From: Streptomyces sp. NBC_01298
Lineage (GTDB): Bacteria > Actinomycetota > Actinomycetes > Streptomycetales > Streptomycetaceae
Length of the DNA stretch: 64,000 nt
Assembly (NCBI RefSeq): GCF_035978755.1
Contig: NZ_CP108414.1
Span: 3,348,001 to 3,412,000, forward strand
Direction of reading: 5' to 3'
Below the pieces are notes generated by a model. The model did not search any database, was not told the DNA's origin, and was given only the letters and a program-made list of their open reading frames with translations. Position 1 is the first letter of the stretch, and every line of letters starts with the position of its first letter. The position numbers and the translations under genes are program-made. Below, in pieces: positions 42,053 to 49,915 of the stretch.

Positions 42053-42063
42053 TTCTTTGTGGG

Positions 42064-42231
42064 CTACCTGATCAGATGGTACGGCGCGGCGAGGACTAGC
42101 AGAGGCTCGCCGGCTGCACGGGTCACGGTCGCTACGGTCCGCCCCGACACGTCTCGAACGTGGATGTCCACCAGGGCGCCAACGCGGGTGAGTTCGATGG
42201 TTCCGCCGTCACGGGCGGGGAACGTGATCAC
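42064..42231 (-). CDS. 55-aa phage protein
   Basis: MITFPARDGGTIELTRVGAL..., ending LVLAAPYHLIR: strand-rich, 55 residues. The GTG overlaps the stop of the sigma-like gene (GTGA), so it is cotranslated. It resembles a small beta-barrel; function unknown. Confidence 0.6.
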   Translation of the reverse strand: MITFPARDGGTIELTRVGALVDIHVRDVSGRTVATVTRAAGEPLLVLAAPYHLIR

Positions 42232-43034
42232 GCGGTTGCACCCGCCTGGTAGAGCGCGGCAAACCGAGCTTTCCCCTTCACGCGCGCTTGCTTGACCTGG
42301 TAGGGCGTTGCGCCCATGTCGTCAGCAAGGACCGAGTCCGGGCCGTCGCCATAGAAACCCACGGGCGCTATGCCGTGGTCAGCCTTGAGTACGTGACGCT
42401 GCCTGTCGCTCAACTTGCCGAGCACGAAATGGACTTGGTCCCGTACAGCCTTTCGCGAAGTGCTCGCGTAGTCGGTCGAGTCCACCAGGTCCGCAGGTAC
42501 ACCGGACTTGAACGCGATTACATCGCCGAGTGTGAAGTACTCGCCGAAATCGCGCTCGTTGTACGGCCGGTCCAAAGAATCGATACCGAGCCAGGACAGC
42601 AGTGCAGCGTATGCCCGCTCTCGCGACATCTTGCGCGGCCCCATCGCGTCGGTGCATGCAACGCGCACAGCGTCGTACGGGTATCCACCAGCAAGGGTGA
42701 TAGCGAGCTCAAAGTCACGTGCGGTGCGCTCGGAAACCCCGGGCCGGCGGATAGAGCGCCACTGGTCGGCCATAGCTGTACGCAGAGCCTTATCCAGGTA
42801 AGCCATAAACTCACGAGGTGTTTCACCTTCGAACTTTGCAAGGCACTGCCAGACCATTATGCGGCCTTCCTGTGCAAGATCCTCCGCAAGATCGCGGTCT
42901 ATGCGCCCCGAAGCCTTTGCGTACTCGTTGGCTCGCTGAATTATCAAGGTCTCGGTTTCCGCGATGACTGCGGAAACGGCGTCAATGTCATTTCCCTTGG
43001 CCGCTGCTATCTGCTCTGCGGTGAAGTGCGTCAT
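42228..43034 (-). CDS. Sigma-70-like phage protein
   Basis: 268 aa. An N-terminal region-2-like segment (DRDLAEDLAQEGRIMVWQCL; FEGETPREFMAYLDKALRTA) and a C-terminal region-4-like segment (LGKLSDRQRHVLKADHGIAP; GATPYQVKQARVKGKARFAA) surround an unusual 100-residue middle part. Similar proteins in actinophages are listed as sigma factors, possibly for late or early gene control. ATG chosen from family-like beginning MTHFTAEQIAAAKGNDIDA. Coupled to the 55-aa gene downstream. Confidence 0.72.
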   Translation of the reverse strand: MTHFTAEQIAAAKGNDIDAVSAVIAETETLIIQRANEYAKASGRIDRDLAEDLAQEGRIMVWQCLAKFEGETPREFMAYLDKALRTAMADQWRSIRRPGVSERTARDFELAITLAGGYPYDAVRVACTDAMGPRKMSRERAYAALLSWLGIDSLDRPYNERDFGEYFTLGDVIAFKSGVPADLVDSTDYASTSRKAVRDQVHFVLGKLSDRQRHVLKADHGIAPVGFYGDGPDSVLADDMGATPYQVKQARVKGKARFAALYQAGATA

Positions 43035-43414
43035 GGGGCGTGCTCCGTGCTCGGGTGGCTTTGCCCTCTGTGGAGGGCGGAGGTTTCCCGGAACAGGGCG
43101 CACGGAGCCCAAAAGGGGCCCGAGGCCATGACTGAACGCGCATTGAAAAGGGCATGGAAAAGCCCCGTCCCGGATTAGCAGGACGGGGCTTGCGCATTGC
43201 CTTCGCCTTTGCTGCGCACTACTCAAGTTGGAAATGAGTGCGGCAGCCACGGCTCATATCTGCAATGAGACCGTTAGTCTTTTAGCTGATCAATGGGCGT
43301 TTCCTATTCGATTGCATCGGGATAACGTCACCTACTGCGCCTGCGGTACAGGGCAGACGGGCACTCCTCCTCAGGGATGACTCGGAAGAGTCAAGGTCAC
43401 GCAGAGGTAACGGC
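43035..43414 (-). promoter_or_regulatory. Gene-poor region between DNA polymerase and sigma-like genes
   Basis: 380 bp. A terminator AGCCCCGTCC/GGACGGGGCT (43161-43190, TTTTCC after it on the minus strand) ends the replication operon. A small stem AGAC-TAACG-GTCT lies at 43266-43278. A 32-codon frame (43031-43129) overlaps the sigma-like start but has no ribosome site. The stretch 43191-43414 shows no gene or tRNA that I can support. Confidence 0.5.
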
Positions 43415-45268
43415 CTAGTAGTCGGCCCCGTACAGCGACCCCCAAGACCGTCCGCCGATCTCGGCACCCGCAACGATGGGCACTCCGTAGAGCGGAAAAG
43501 TCATGCACCGCTCGAACTCGCGGGCAATCTCTTCGGCCTCGCCGGCTGGTGCTGACGCCAACAGCTCGTCATGGATTGGCAAGCGGCAATAGTCGAGTAG
43601 GCCAGCCGACTGGATATTTAGCATGGCCATCCCGAGGACATCCCTTGCCGCACTCTGGCAGGCGTAATTGACTACGGCGTAAGTGCGGTCACGGTCCAGC
43701 GGAAGCCTGCGGCCGGTCGCCGAAATAAACACCATGCCGTTTTGGAAGGCCTGTCGCTGCCATCGCGAGGACGCCCGTTTGATCTCGGGGAAGGCCCGGT
43801 CGTAGGCGGCAACCGCTTGCGCAATTTCAGATTCGGGGGCGCCGGTCTGCCTCGCAATGGTGGCAACTCCACCCCCATAAACCTTGCCGAATCCGGCCCC
43901 CTTGAACACCTTCCGATCCTTAGGGGTGGCAGCGTCGCCCTTGATCAGGTGAGCGGTGTAGGCGTGAATATCGAATGCGTCACCGCCGTTGATGAATCCG
44001 GATTTCATGGCCTTGACGTCGGCGAGGGCTGCCAACACGCGCATCTCGATTGCCTGAAAGTCTGTCGAGATCATGAGGTGTCCGGGCTCGGCGAGAATGG
44101 CGCGGCGAATCACGTGGTCCGAGCTCGGAAGCTGATGGAGCCCGTCTGTGACAGACATGCGGCCCGTGCGTGCCGCGAGAGGCGATATCACCGGGTGTAT
44201 GCGTCCCGCAGCGTCGAGTTTGGACATGAACCGCTCGGCGTAGCTGGTGCCCCACTTGTTGGCGCGCTTGGCGTGAAGTACCGCATGTGCTACCGGGTTT
44301 GGGGTCCGCGCCCCGATGCGCTGCCAGTCCCGGTCAAGGTCCGCCAGGGGCAGCAGTACGGCCTTATCAACTTTGAGCGCGCCGGAGTCGGTCCGCTCGG
44401 TAAGCGTCTCTCCCATGCCCTGAAGCGCTTCCGCCACCTGTGCGGGGCTGCCGACTGCGGATACTCCATATCGGGCCGCTATGGCGCTGTGCTCGGCTGC
44501 CTCCTCGGCGAGCCGGCGAGCGAGCGGGGCCGCGTAGTCCTGGTCGACCAGAAGCCCTCGGCGCTGCATGACCGCGCACAGTTCCGCTATCTGGTGCTCG
44601 TACGTCACGAGCTCTTCGCGGACCCCGAGCCGTGCGAGCTCGCGCTGTAGAACCGGGGCGAGTCGGGCCGTCAGTAGTACGTCAAGTCCCGCGTAGAGCG
44701 CATAGGTTGGATTGGTGAGAGGGATTCCCGCCCATCCGGTTTCCTTGGTCAGTCCGAGGGACCTGAATACGGCTGTGAGCCCGCCCTGAGTGTCCGGGGC
44801 GGCAGGGTCCACCCATCGGGCCGCAAGGGGCTTGAGCGCCGTTCCTATGCCGCCCTCTTGCGGCTGCCTGGGGTCGCAGAGCGCCGCGAGAATTCGGGTA
44901 TCCGTGGTGTGTGGGGCGAGCTCTTCGAGCGGGATTCCCGCGCACTGTCCGAGGACGAGCCAGTCATAGGCTGCGTTGTGAATCAGGATTTCTCGTGACC
45001 GCAAGAGTGCGTCACGGGCGTAAGTCGAATGAGACCCGCCCCGCTCGTACAGAATCACCCAAGCGTCGCGCTTGTCGCCGAACTGCACCGTGCGGAGCCG
45101 AAAGGAAGGGCTGAACACGTCCAACCCTGTCGTCTCTGTATCTACAGCGATCGGACCCCGAGCCCGCGCCCGATAGAACCATGTCCAGAACTCGCCGAGA
45201 TCCTCTGTGGTCTCGGGTACGTGCACTGTGACGGGCTCGCCGGCTAGCTGATGTCGATAGGTGATCAT
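43415..45268 (-). CDS. Family A DNA polymerase with 3'-5' exonuclease
   Basis: 617 aa. The exonuclease domain is shown by AVDTETTGLD (Exo I), HNAAYDW (Exo II) and YALYAGLDVLLT (Exo III). Polymerase motif A is TDFQAIEMRVLAAL (about 395), motif B is RKVFKGAGFGKVYGGG (about 450) and motif C is PIHDELLAS (about 565). The 5' nuclease domain of PolI is absent, as usual in phages. The motif A serine-glutamine pair of DYSQ is replaced by FQA. ATG start. Replicates phage DNA with the primase-helicase encoded just upstream. Confidence 0.93.
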   Translation of the reverse strand: MITYRHQLAGEPVTVHVPETTEDLGEFWTWFYRARARGPIAVDTETTGLDVFSPSFRLRTVQFGDKRDAWVILYERGGSHSTYARDALLRSREILIHNAAYDWLVLGQCAGIPLEELAPHTTDTRILAALCDPRQPQEGGIGTALKPLAARWVDPAAPDTQGGLTAVFRSLGLTKETGWAGIPLTNPTYALYAGLDVLLTARLAPVLQRELARLGVREELVTYEHQIAELCAVMQRRGLLVDQDYAAPLARRLAEEAAEHSAIAARYGVSAVGSPAQVAEALQGMGETLTERTDSGALKVDKAVLLPLADLDRDWQRIGARTPNPVAHAVLHAKRANKWGTSYAERFMSKLDAAGRIHPVISPLAARTGRMSVTDGLHQLPSSDHVIRRAILAEPGHLMISTDFQAIEMRVLAALADVKAMKSGFINGGDAFDIHAYTAHLIKGDAATPKDRKVFKGAGFGKVYGGGVATIARQTGAPESEIAQAVAAYDRAFPEIKRASSRWQRQAFQNGMVFISATGRRLPLDRDRTYAVVNYACQSAARDVLGMAMLNIQSAGLLDYCRLPIHDELLASAPAGEAEEIAREFERCMTFPLYGVPIVAGAEIGGRSWGSLYGADY

Positions 45269-45289
45269 GTCTCCCCCGTGAAATGAAAG

Positions 45290-45325
45290 AAGGGGCCACC
45301 CACCAGTTAAGGTGAGCAGCCCCTT
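45290..45325 (-). terminator. Terminator between primase-helicase and polymerase genes
   Basis: AAGGGGC/GCCCCTT with an inner CACC/GGTG pair; followed on the minus strand by TTCTTTCATTT. Confidence 0.75.
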
Positions 45326-45336
45326 GTATGCCGTAT

Positions 45337-47772
45337 CTACTTGCCGAAAATCCCCGGACCTACTGCGTCAGGGCTTTCGTCTGCGAGGCGGAGACAGCCC
45401 AGGGAAATACCCTTCTTGTTGCGCTTCTTGGTGGCCCCGCGCTCCTCCATAGCGGAATAGAAACCCTGTCGCGTCCAACGCTCTCGGGCGGGTAGGTTTT
45501 CGTCCTCGCACCATTCCAAGTAGATGTTGAACGCGTCGTTACCGGTCATGGTCACGGACTCATCCGCCCATTCGAGAACTCCCGGCAGAAAGCCCGCTAG
45601 CGGGTCCGAGGTCTCTCGGTACTCCTGCGATGCACCAGTAATGCGCTCAGGATCTTGGAGACCGTCCCGATACCAGGCCACGGCTCCGCGTACGGCCCAG
45701 GCTGCAATCCCTTCTGCCTCGGCGAGTAGCTTTCTGTCTAGTGCGGGGTCTCGCTCCTCGGGAGAGAACCACCGCTTGAATGGAATCAACTTGACGCGGC
45801 GCCAAAGCCCTTCATCCTGGCTTTTAAATTTAGGTTTGTGATTGGTGGCGAGGAGTAGAAGGAACGAGGGCCGGAACTCGAAGAACTCTTGCCGCAGGAA
45901 CCGTGCGGAAATCATGTCTTTGCCAGTCACGCGTTTAAGGATTGATTCCGACATTGCCTTACCGGACTCGCCCTCAGACGCCATGACGAGCCGGGCACCC
46001 CGGAGTGCCGCGATATCATTTGGAATACCGCCGCTCTTCCGTTCTTCAAACGTGCTGAACGGAGTCGTGCGGGTGATGCTGCGGAACACTGACGTGATGG
46101 TGTCCACGAGTACGCTCTTACCGTTCGCCCCCTTTCCCCAGAGCACGCCGAATCCTTGCTCTGTGGTGTGGCCGGTAATGCCGTAGCCGATGAGCCGCTG
46201 AATGTAGGCGGGCATGTCCGGCATGCCGGGGAAGACTTCGGCGAGGAAGGATTCCCAGCGGGGGCACTGAGCATCAGGGACGTAATCAATGTCAAGCGTG
46301 TACGTCAGTAGGTCCGCCTGGTCGTGCGGGTGCAGCCGGCCCGTCTTCAAGTCGACTGTCCCGTTGCGGAAGTTGAGCACGTCGGGGCGGTCATCAAAGT
46401 CCGTGGCTTCAATGCTGACGTTGGGTACCGAACAAAGCTCGGTTAGCAGAGCGTCAATGCGCGAAGTCATCGTGAATCCGCGTGCGAGCTGGTTCTGTCC
46501 GGCGAGGACGAGCGCGGCCCCCATCCGATGGATTTCCTGCCGTACGCGCATGTCGGAGCGGACCCAAACCCGTCCGTCCCACGTGTAAAAGCCGAGCCCC
46601 GCCGCATACCGGATGCGGCCCCCGGACCACGCGACGAGTGCATGGGCGTTCATGGCGTCGCTCTCGCCGAATGTGCTGACGAGCTTGGACAGGATCTCGG
46701 CGGCTTCCGCGCCCTGGTCGCGGGACACGGTGTCAGCGCCGGTCCGGTTGGCGAGCTCGGCGGACCGTGCTTCCCGCTCCCGCTCTGCGGTATCCCGCAC
46801 GGGACGAGCTCCCTTGACCGCACGGTGTAGATCAGCGGCGAACCGCTCCGGGGCCGCTTCGCGCCAGTCGGTCAAGTCCCAGTCGCGCACGGGTATTTCA
46901 AGCTTGAGCGCGTCTACGCCGTGTGCGGCTAGACCCTCGGCGAGGCGGGAGGAGAATCCCGTTCCCGCGCTGTCGTTGTCCCCGCAGATGATGACGAGCT
47001 GTCCGCGCAGTCCCTCGGCGAGCTCGGCAACCAGCTCGGGCGAGCCGGCGAGCGAGGCACCCCGTACGGCAACAGCGTCATAGCCGACCGCCACGGCCGT
47101 AAGAGCGTCTCCGGGCCCCTCAGTGATTAGGACCGTGCTGTATCCGCCCTGCCCCCGCATCACGCCGTATGTGGCCCAACGATGGCCCTTCGGGTTGGCG
47201 AGGGACAGCCATCGGCCCGGACACTCGCCCGTCAGATCCCGGCCCTGTAGGCCCCTGGTCACTCCGTCGAATCCGACCAGGGGGACCGTAAGACGGGGGT
47301 AGGCCTGGTAGGCACGGGACACGTACGGGAAGCCCCCGGCCTGGTCCCCGTGGTCCACACCGAGCCCGAGATCCGCAGCGGTCTCTAGGTCGAGCCCGAA
47401 GCGGTCGGCGAGGTAGGTACGAGCTCGCTGCGGCCAGTCGCCGGCAAAGTCCGCGAGGGCGAGCGAGGCCCGGTCCGCGTAGGCAGCGAGAGCGGCAGTC
47501 AGCGCGACGGGAACGAGCTTGGGACGTTCAGCAGGTACGACGGCACCAGGGCCGGTCACGTCGAAGAGATCGCCCCACGTGAGCCGCACCGCTGCAATCA
47601 CGTCGGCGGTCTCGCAGCCGGCGCGGCACGTAATCCGCACTTTGGAGTTCGTACCGCGCCAGATACGGAGAGACGGACGGGAATCGGGGTGCGCGGGACA
47701 CTGTGCGGCGTACCCTCCGTCTGCCTCCTCGCTTACCGACGCGAAGCGCCCGAGGAGATCAGCGAAGATCAC
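45337..47772 (-). CDS. Primase-helicase (TOPRIM plus D5/SF3 helicase)
   Basis: 811 aa. CPAHPDSRPSLRIW with RITCRAGC is a CHC2-type zinc finger; LITEGPGDALTAVA and IICGDNDSAG are the TOPRIM metal motifs. Residues 380-480 carry the D5_N-like part (VLNFRNGTVDLKTGRL). The SF3 helicase has Walker A GKGANGKS (about 545), RLVMASEGE and LLLLATNHKPKF (sensor/motif C). Together this unwinds and primes at the phage origin. The GTG start lies within the last 14 bp of the preceding nuclease gene. Confidence 0.92.
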   Translation of the reverse strand: MIFADLLGRFASVSEEADGGYAAQCPAHPDSRPSLRIWRGTNSKVRITCRAGCETADVIAAVRLTWGDLFDVTGPGAVVPAERPKLVPVALTAALAAYADRASLALADFAGDWPQRARTYLADRFGLDLETAADLGLGVDHGDQAGGFPYVSRAYQAYPRLTVPLVGFDGVTRGLQGRDLTGECPGRWLSLANPKGHRWATYGVMRGQGGYSTVLITEGPGDALTAVAVGYDAVAVRGASLAGSPELVAELAEGLRGQLVIICGDNDSAGTGFSSRLAEGLAAHGVDALKLEIPVRDWDLTDWREAAPERFAADLHRAVKGARPVRDTAEREREARSAELANRTGADTVSRDQGAEAAEILSKLVSTFGESDAMNAHALVAWSGGRIRYAAGLGFYTWDGRVWVRSDMRVRQEIHRMGAALVLAGQNQLARGFTMTSRIDALLTELCSVPNVSIEATDFDDRPDVLNFRNGTVDLKTGRLHPHDQADLLTYTLDIDYVPDAQCPRWESFLAEVFPGMPDMPAYIQRLIGYGITGHTTEQGFGVLWGKGANGKSVLVDTITSVFRSITRTTPFSTFEERKSGGIPNDIAALRGARLVMASEGESGKAMSESILKRVTGKDMISARFLRQEFFEFRPSFLLLLATNHKPKFKSQDEGLWRRVKLIPFKRWFSPEERDPALDRKLLAEAEGIAAWAVRGAVAWYRDGLQDPERITGASQEYRETSDPLAGFLPGVLEWADESVTMTGNDAFNIYLEWCEDENLPARERWTRQGFYSAMEERGATKKRNKKGISLGCLRLADESPDAVGPGIFGK

Positions 47773-48292
47773 GGAACACCCCCGGCTCGGCCACGTTCCG
47801 GCGGTAGTCCCCGATCAGGTGCCCGAGATCGCGCACGGTCGTCGTCATGTACCAACGGCCGGAGTCGAGACCCCGCAGCGAGACAGACCAGCCGTACAGC
47901 GCGGCAAACTCGTCCGTGGGCATCCCGAGGGCGAGGCGAATACGGGTCCACGTCCGGACCGACACATGCACACGTCCCATGTCGACGCTCGACCCTCGTA
48001 CCTTTCGCACTGCGAGCCCGTACGGAAATCCCGCGTGCACCGCTTCAATTTCTGCCTGTCGAATCCACGCGGGAACAGCCGGAGACTTCACGTCCTTACA
48101 TTCAAGGATGAACGGGGGCGCGTGCACGTCCCCAACGTCCCTAGCACCCTCTTGTGCGGCCCGGCGGACGTTGCCCGGATGGAATGGGTCAAGGAACACC
48201 CCGGAGCCGTCTACGAGCCCGAGGAAGCGGTTTAGGTGGTCCCTTACAGCGCTCTCCCACGCGGTGCCGCGTGCCTTATTCGGGTTAGCCAC
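47759..48292 (-). CDS. PD-(D/E)XK nuclease, resolvase-like
   Basis: 177 aa. KARGTAWESAVRDHLNRFLG, then GARDVGDVHAPPFILECKDV (Asp and E-x-K of the PD-(D/E)XK core) and WIRQAEIEAVHAGFPYGLAV. The pattern matches Holliday-junction-resolvase-like phage nucleases. GTG with AGGGGG upstream was chosen; it overlaps the upstream 61-aa gene by 8 bp and ends inside the primase-helicase start. Confidence 0.78.
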   Translation of the reverse strand: MANPNKARGTAWESAVRDHLNRFLGLVDGSGVFLDPFHPGNVRRAAQEGARDVGDVHAPPFILECKDVKSPAVPAWIRQAEIEAVHAGFPYGLAVRKVRGSSVDMGRVHVSVRTWTRIRLALGMPTDEFAALYGWSVSLRGLDSGRWYMTTTVRDLGHLIGDYRRNVAEPGVFRDLR

Positions 48293-48470
48293 GTTCGGCC
48301 CCCTGGTGAATCTGTGCCCCCCGGGCCATGGCATGTGCTGCCGCAGCGAGTATGCGAATCCAATCTTTGCGGCTCTTCCAACCGGTCATCAGGTACAGCT
48401 CATCGCCCCGACCAAGTGAACGGATCTCGCCGAGTGCGGGTGCCTGGTGTTCTGTTACTGCAAGCTTCAT
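48285..48470 (-). CDS. 61-aa phage protein
   Basis: MKLAVTEHQAPALGEIRSLG, then RGDELYLMTGWKSRKDWIRI and a helical end. ATG directly after GGGGGGAAAT. Overlaps the nuclease start, so it is cotranslated. No family recognised. Confidence 0.6.
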   Translation of the reverse strand: MKLAVTEHQAPALGEIRSLGRGDELYLMTGWKSRKDWIRILAAAAHAMARGAQIHQGAERG

Positions 48471-48485
48471 ATTTCCCCCCATGCA

Positions 48486-48525
48486 AAAGGGCCGGACAGC
48501 ACCACGCGGGTACGTCCGGCCCTTT
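48486..48525 (-). terminator. Terminator in the replication region
   Basis: 12-bp perfect stem AAAGGGCCGGAC/GTCCGGCCCTTT followed by TTTGCATG on the minus strand. Confidence 0.85.
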
Positions 48526-48535
48526 CGTTGTTCTC

Positions 48536-48811
48536 TTACTGGTTTCGCTCGCCCGGAATAATCAGACGGACGTGTTCCGAGCCGATCCACTCCTTTCGGA
48601 GCGTGCGCCGCTTCGCGAATCCCGACTCTGTCCCGGTCGGGCTGATTCGGAGCATCGGCCGTAGGCGGCCATCGACAAGACGAGCCGTTACCTTGTCCAC
48701 AATGGCGTCAGCCATACGGACCCGATTTGCCTGCCGAGCCGCGTAGGCGACTAGATCGCCCTTGTAAAGCTCTTCGCCGGCATAGTCGGTGACGACTCCG
48801 CGCTTACCCAT
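48536..48811 (-). CDS. Hypothetical phage protein
   Basis: 91 aa: GVVTDYAGEELYKGDLVAYA, then RVRMADAIVDKVTARLVDGR and WIGSEHVRLIIPGERNQ. The strand pattern suggests a small SH3-like barrel. ATG with AAGGAGG 6 nt upstream, overlapping the methyltransferase stop by 8 bp. Confidence 0.62.
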   Translation of the reverse strand: MGKRGVVTDYAGEELYKGDLVAYAARQANRVRMADAIVDKVTARLVDGRLRPMLRISPTGTESGFAKRRTLRKEWIGSEHVRLIIPGERNQ

Positions 48812-49601
48812 TGGTTTCCTCCTTGTAGTTCAGTAGATGCAGGTAGGCCGTAAAGGCTTGCTGCGATACGACGCCGTTACCAGCCGCCTTAAGCTGCCTC
48901 GCCCGATTGAGTCCCGGAATATGGGTGATCCACCCTCGGGGAAGACCCATCAGCCACTCGGCAAAAACCGATGCGAGGCGACGTCCGCCACGCGGGCCGA
49001 ACTCGACCGGAATGGGCGCCGGAGTGCCCATCAGGGTTTCCCAGCGGTGCACAGCGGGTGCGAACTCTGCCCACCATTCCGGCGGGCTGTGAAAGGCGCC
49101 CGGGGTCTCCTCGGCAATGTCCGGATCTACGGGCAGCAGGAAACTAACCTCATCGTCGAGATTCGGTCCGTGCCCACCCGCGCGGCGCTTATCAGGATGC
49201 TGTGCAGCCCCGTTCGACCCGAGATTTGCCGTAGGGGTTTTGAACAGCTTGTGTGCCCGCTCCTTATCGAAGATTCGGGCAACTGCGGTAACGAGATCGT
49301 CCCCGCCGGCTCCGGGCCGGTCCGCTTTTGCGAAATCAGGTCCGCGCGATGCGTCGGAGGCTGTCGGAGTCGGCAATAGGGGTGGCGATGCAGAACCAGC
49401 GATCTCGCATGTGGGGGGCTCCAGTAGCGGACGCTCGGAAGCAACACCACCTTGCGTCATACCCGCTCTCGGCCAAGCCCCCGAGTACGTGCGCCAAGCC
49501 TCGGTTTCGGATGGCGGATACGTTCTCCAGGAAAATGAGCCGTGGTCGAAGAATGCGAACGGCCCCGAGGACGCTTTCCCAAATACCCGACCTCTCGCCA
49601 T
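48804..49601 (-). CDS. DNA cytosine methyltransferase, C-terminal subunit
   Basis: 265 aa. SFSWRTYPPSETEAWRTYSG, WPRAGMTQGGVASERPLLEP, LLPTPTASDASRGPDF and FKTPTANLGSNGAAQHPDKR make up the target-recognition part seen in phage cytosine-5 methyltransferases. RQLKAAGNGVVSQQAFTAYL is motif X. It lacks motifs I-VIII, which are in the other frame (49336-49857). The ATG at 49601 follows a weak GGGGATT. The two frames overlap by 266 bp, and both read as conserved protein there. Confidence 0.75.
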   Translation of the reverse strand: MARGRVFGKASSGPFAFFDHGSFSWRTYPPSETEAWRTYSGAWPRAGMTQGGVASERPLLEPPTCEIAGSASPPLLPTPTASDASRGPDFAKADRPGAGGDDLVTAVARIFDKERAHKLFKTPTANLGSNGAAQHPDKRRAGGHGPNLDDEVSFLLPVDPDIAEETPGAFHSPPEWWAEFAPAVHRWETLMGTPAPIPVEFGPRGGRRLASVFAEWLMGLPRGWITHIPGLNRARQLKAAGNGVVSQQAFTAYLHLLNYKEETNG

Positions 49602-49857
49602 GAATCCCCGCCCGCTTCCCCGCATTGCTGATGTCCTGACAGGGGAACCCTGCCGTAATGACGTCCACCTGATCTTTCAGCGTGGACCAATCGAATTGTG
49701 TAATGTCGCCGATGTTCGGCGCGTGCGGATACCGGGTCGCCAGGATCAGCGAGGCGTACGGGTCTACTTCCGCTACGTACCTGATCCTGTCCCCGGTCAG
49801 AGCTTCAACAGCCCTGCCGATACCCCCGTATCCGGCGCACAGCTCCAGAATCGGAAT
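49336..49857 (-). CDS. DNA cytosine-5 methyltransferase, N-terminal catalytic subunit
   Basis: 173 aa. Motif I ILELCAGYGGIGRAVE, VAEVDPYASLI (II), GDITQFDW (III), VITAGFPCQDIS with the catalytic Cys (IV), LIFLENVSAI (VI) and TGAPHMRDRWF (VIII) are in order. The frame then ends at ADSDSLRRIART, and motifs IX-X are encoded in the overlapping frame. No ATG/GTG/TTG precedes motif I; the best start is ATT at 49857 with GAGGGGG six nt upstream. Likely methylates phage DNA against host restriction; target sequence unknown. Confidence 0.75.
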   Translation of the reverse strand: MPILELCAGYGGIGRAVEALTGDRIRYVAEVDPYASLILATRYPHAPNIGDITQFDWSTLKDQVDVITAGFPCQDISNAGKRAGIHGERSGIWESVLGAVRILRPRLIFLENVSAIRNRGLAHVLGGLAESGYDARWCCFRASATGAPHMRDRWFCIATPIADSDSLRRIART

Positions 49858-49877
49858 GTGCTTCCCCCTCGGATAGG

Positions 49878-49910
49878 AAGGGGCCCCGAGGACTGCCCCG
49901 GGACCCCTCA
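49878..49910 (-). terminator. Hairpin between directionality factor and methyltransferase genes
   Basis: AGGGGCCCCG pairs with CGGGACCCCT (one mismatch) just after the stop of the Gp3-like gene. Confidence 0.6.
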
Positions 49911-49915
49911 GCCGG

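Noticed and set aside
43031..43129. 32-codon frame ending on the start of the sigma-like gene
   Set aside because: No ribosome site and no conserved-looking sequence; kept only as a remark in the region entry.
43191..43414. A phage tRNA in the gene-free stretch after the DNA polymerase gene
   Set aside because: An ATTCGATT T-loop-like string occurs, but the flanking bases do not pair as a T-stem and no acceptor stem can be formed.
48804..49857. A single methyltransferase chain made by ribosomal frameshift
   Set aside because: The C-terminal frame already carries recognisable target-domain sequence within the overlap, so a shift would lose or duplicate it; two products fit better, although a sequence error cannot be excluded.
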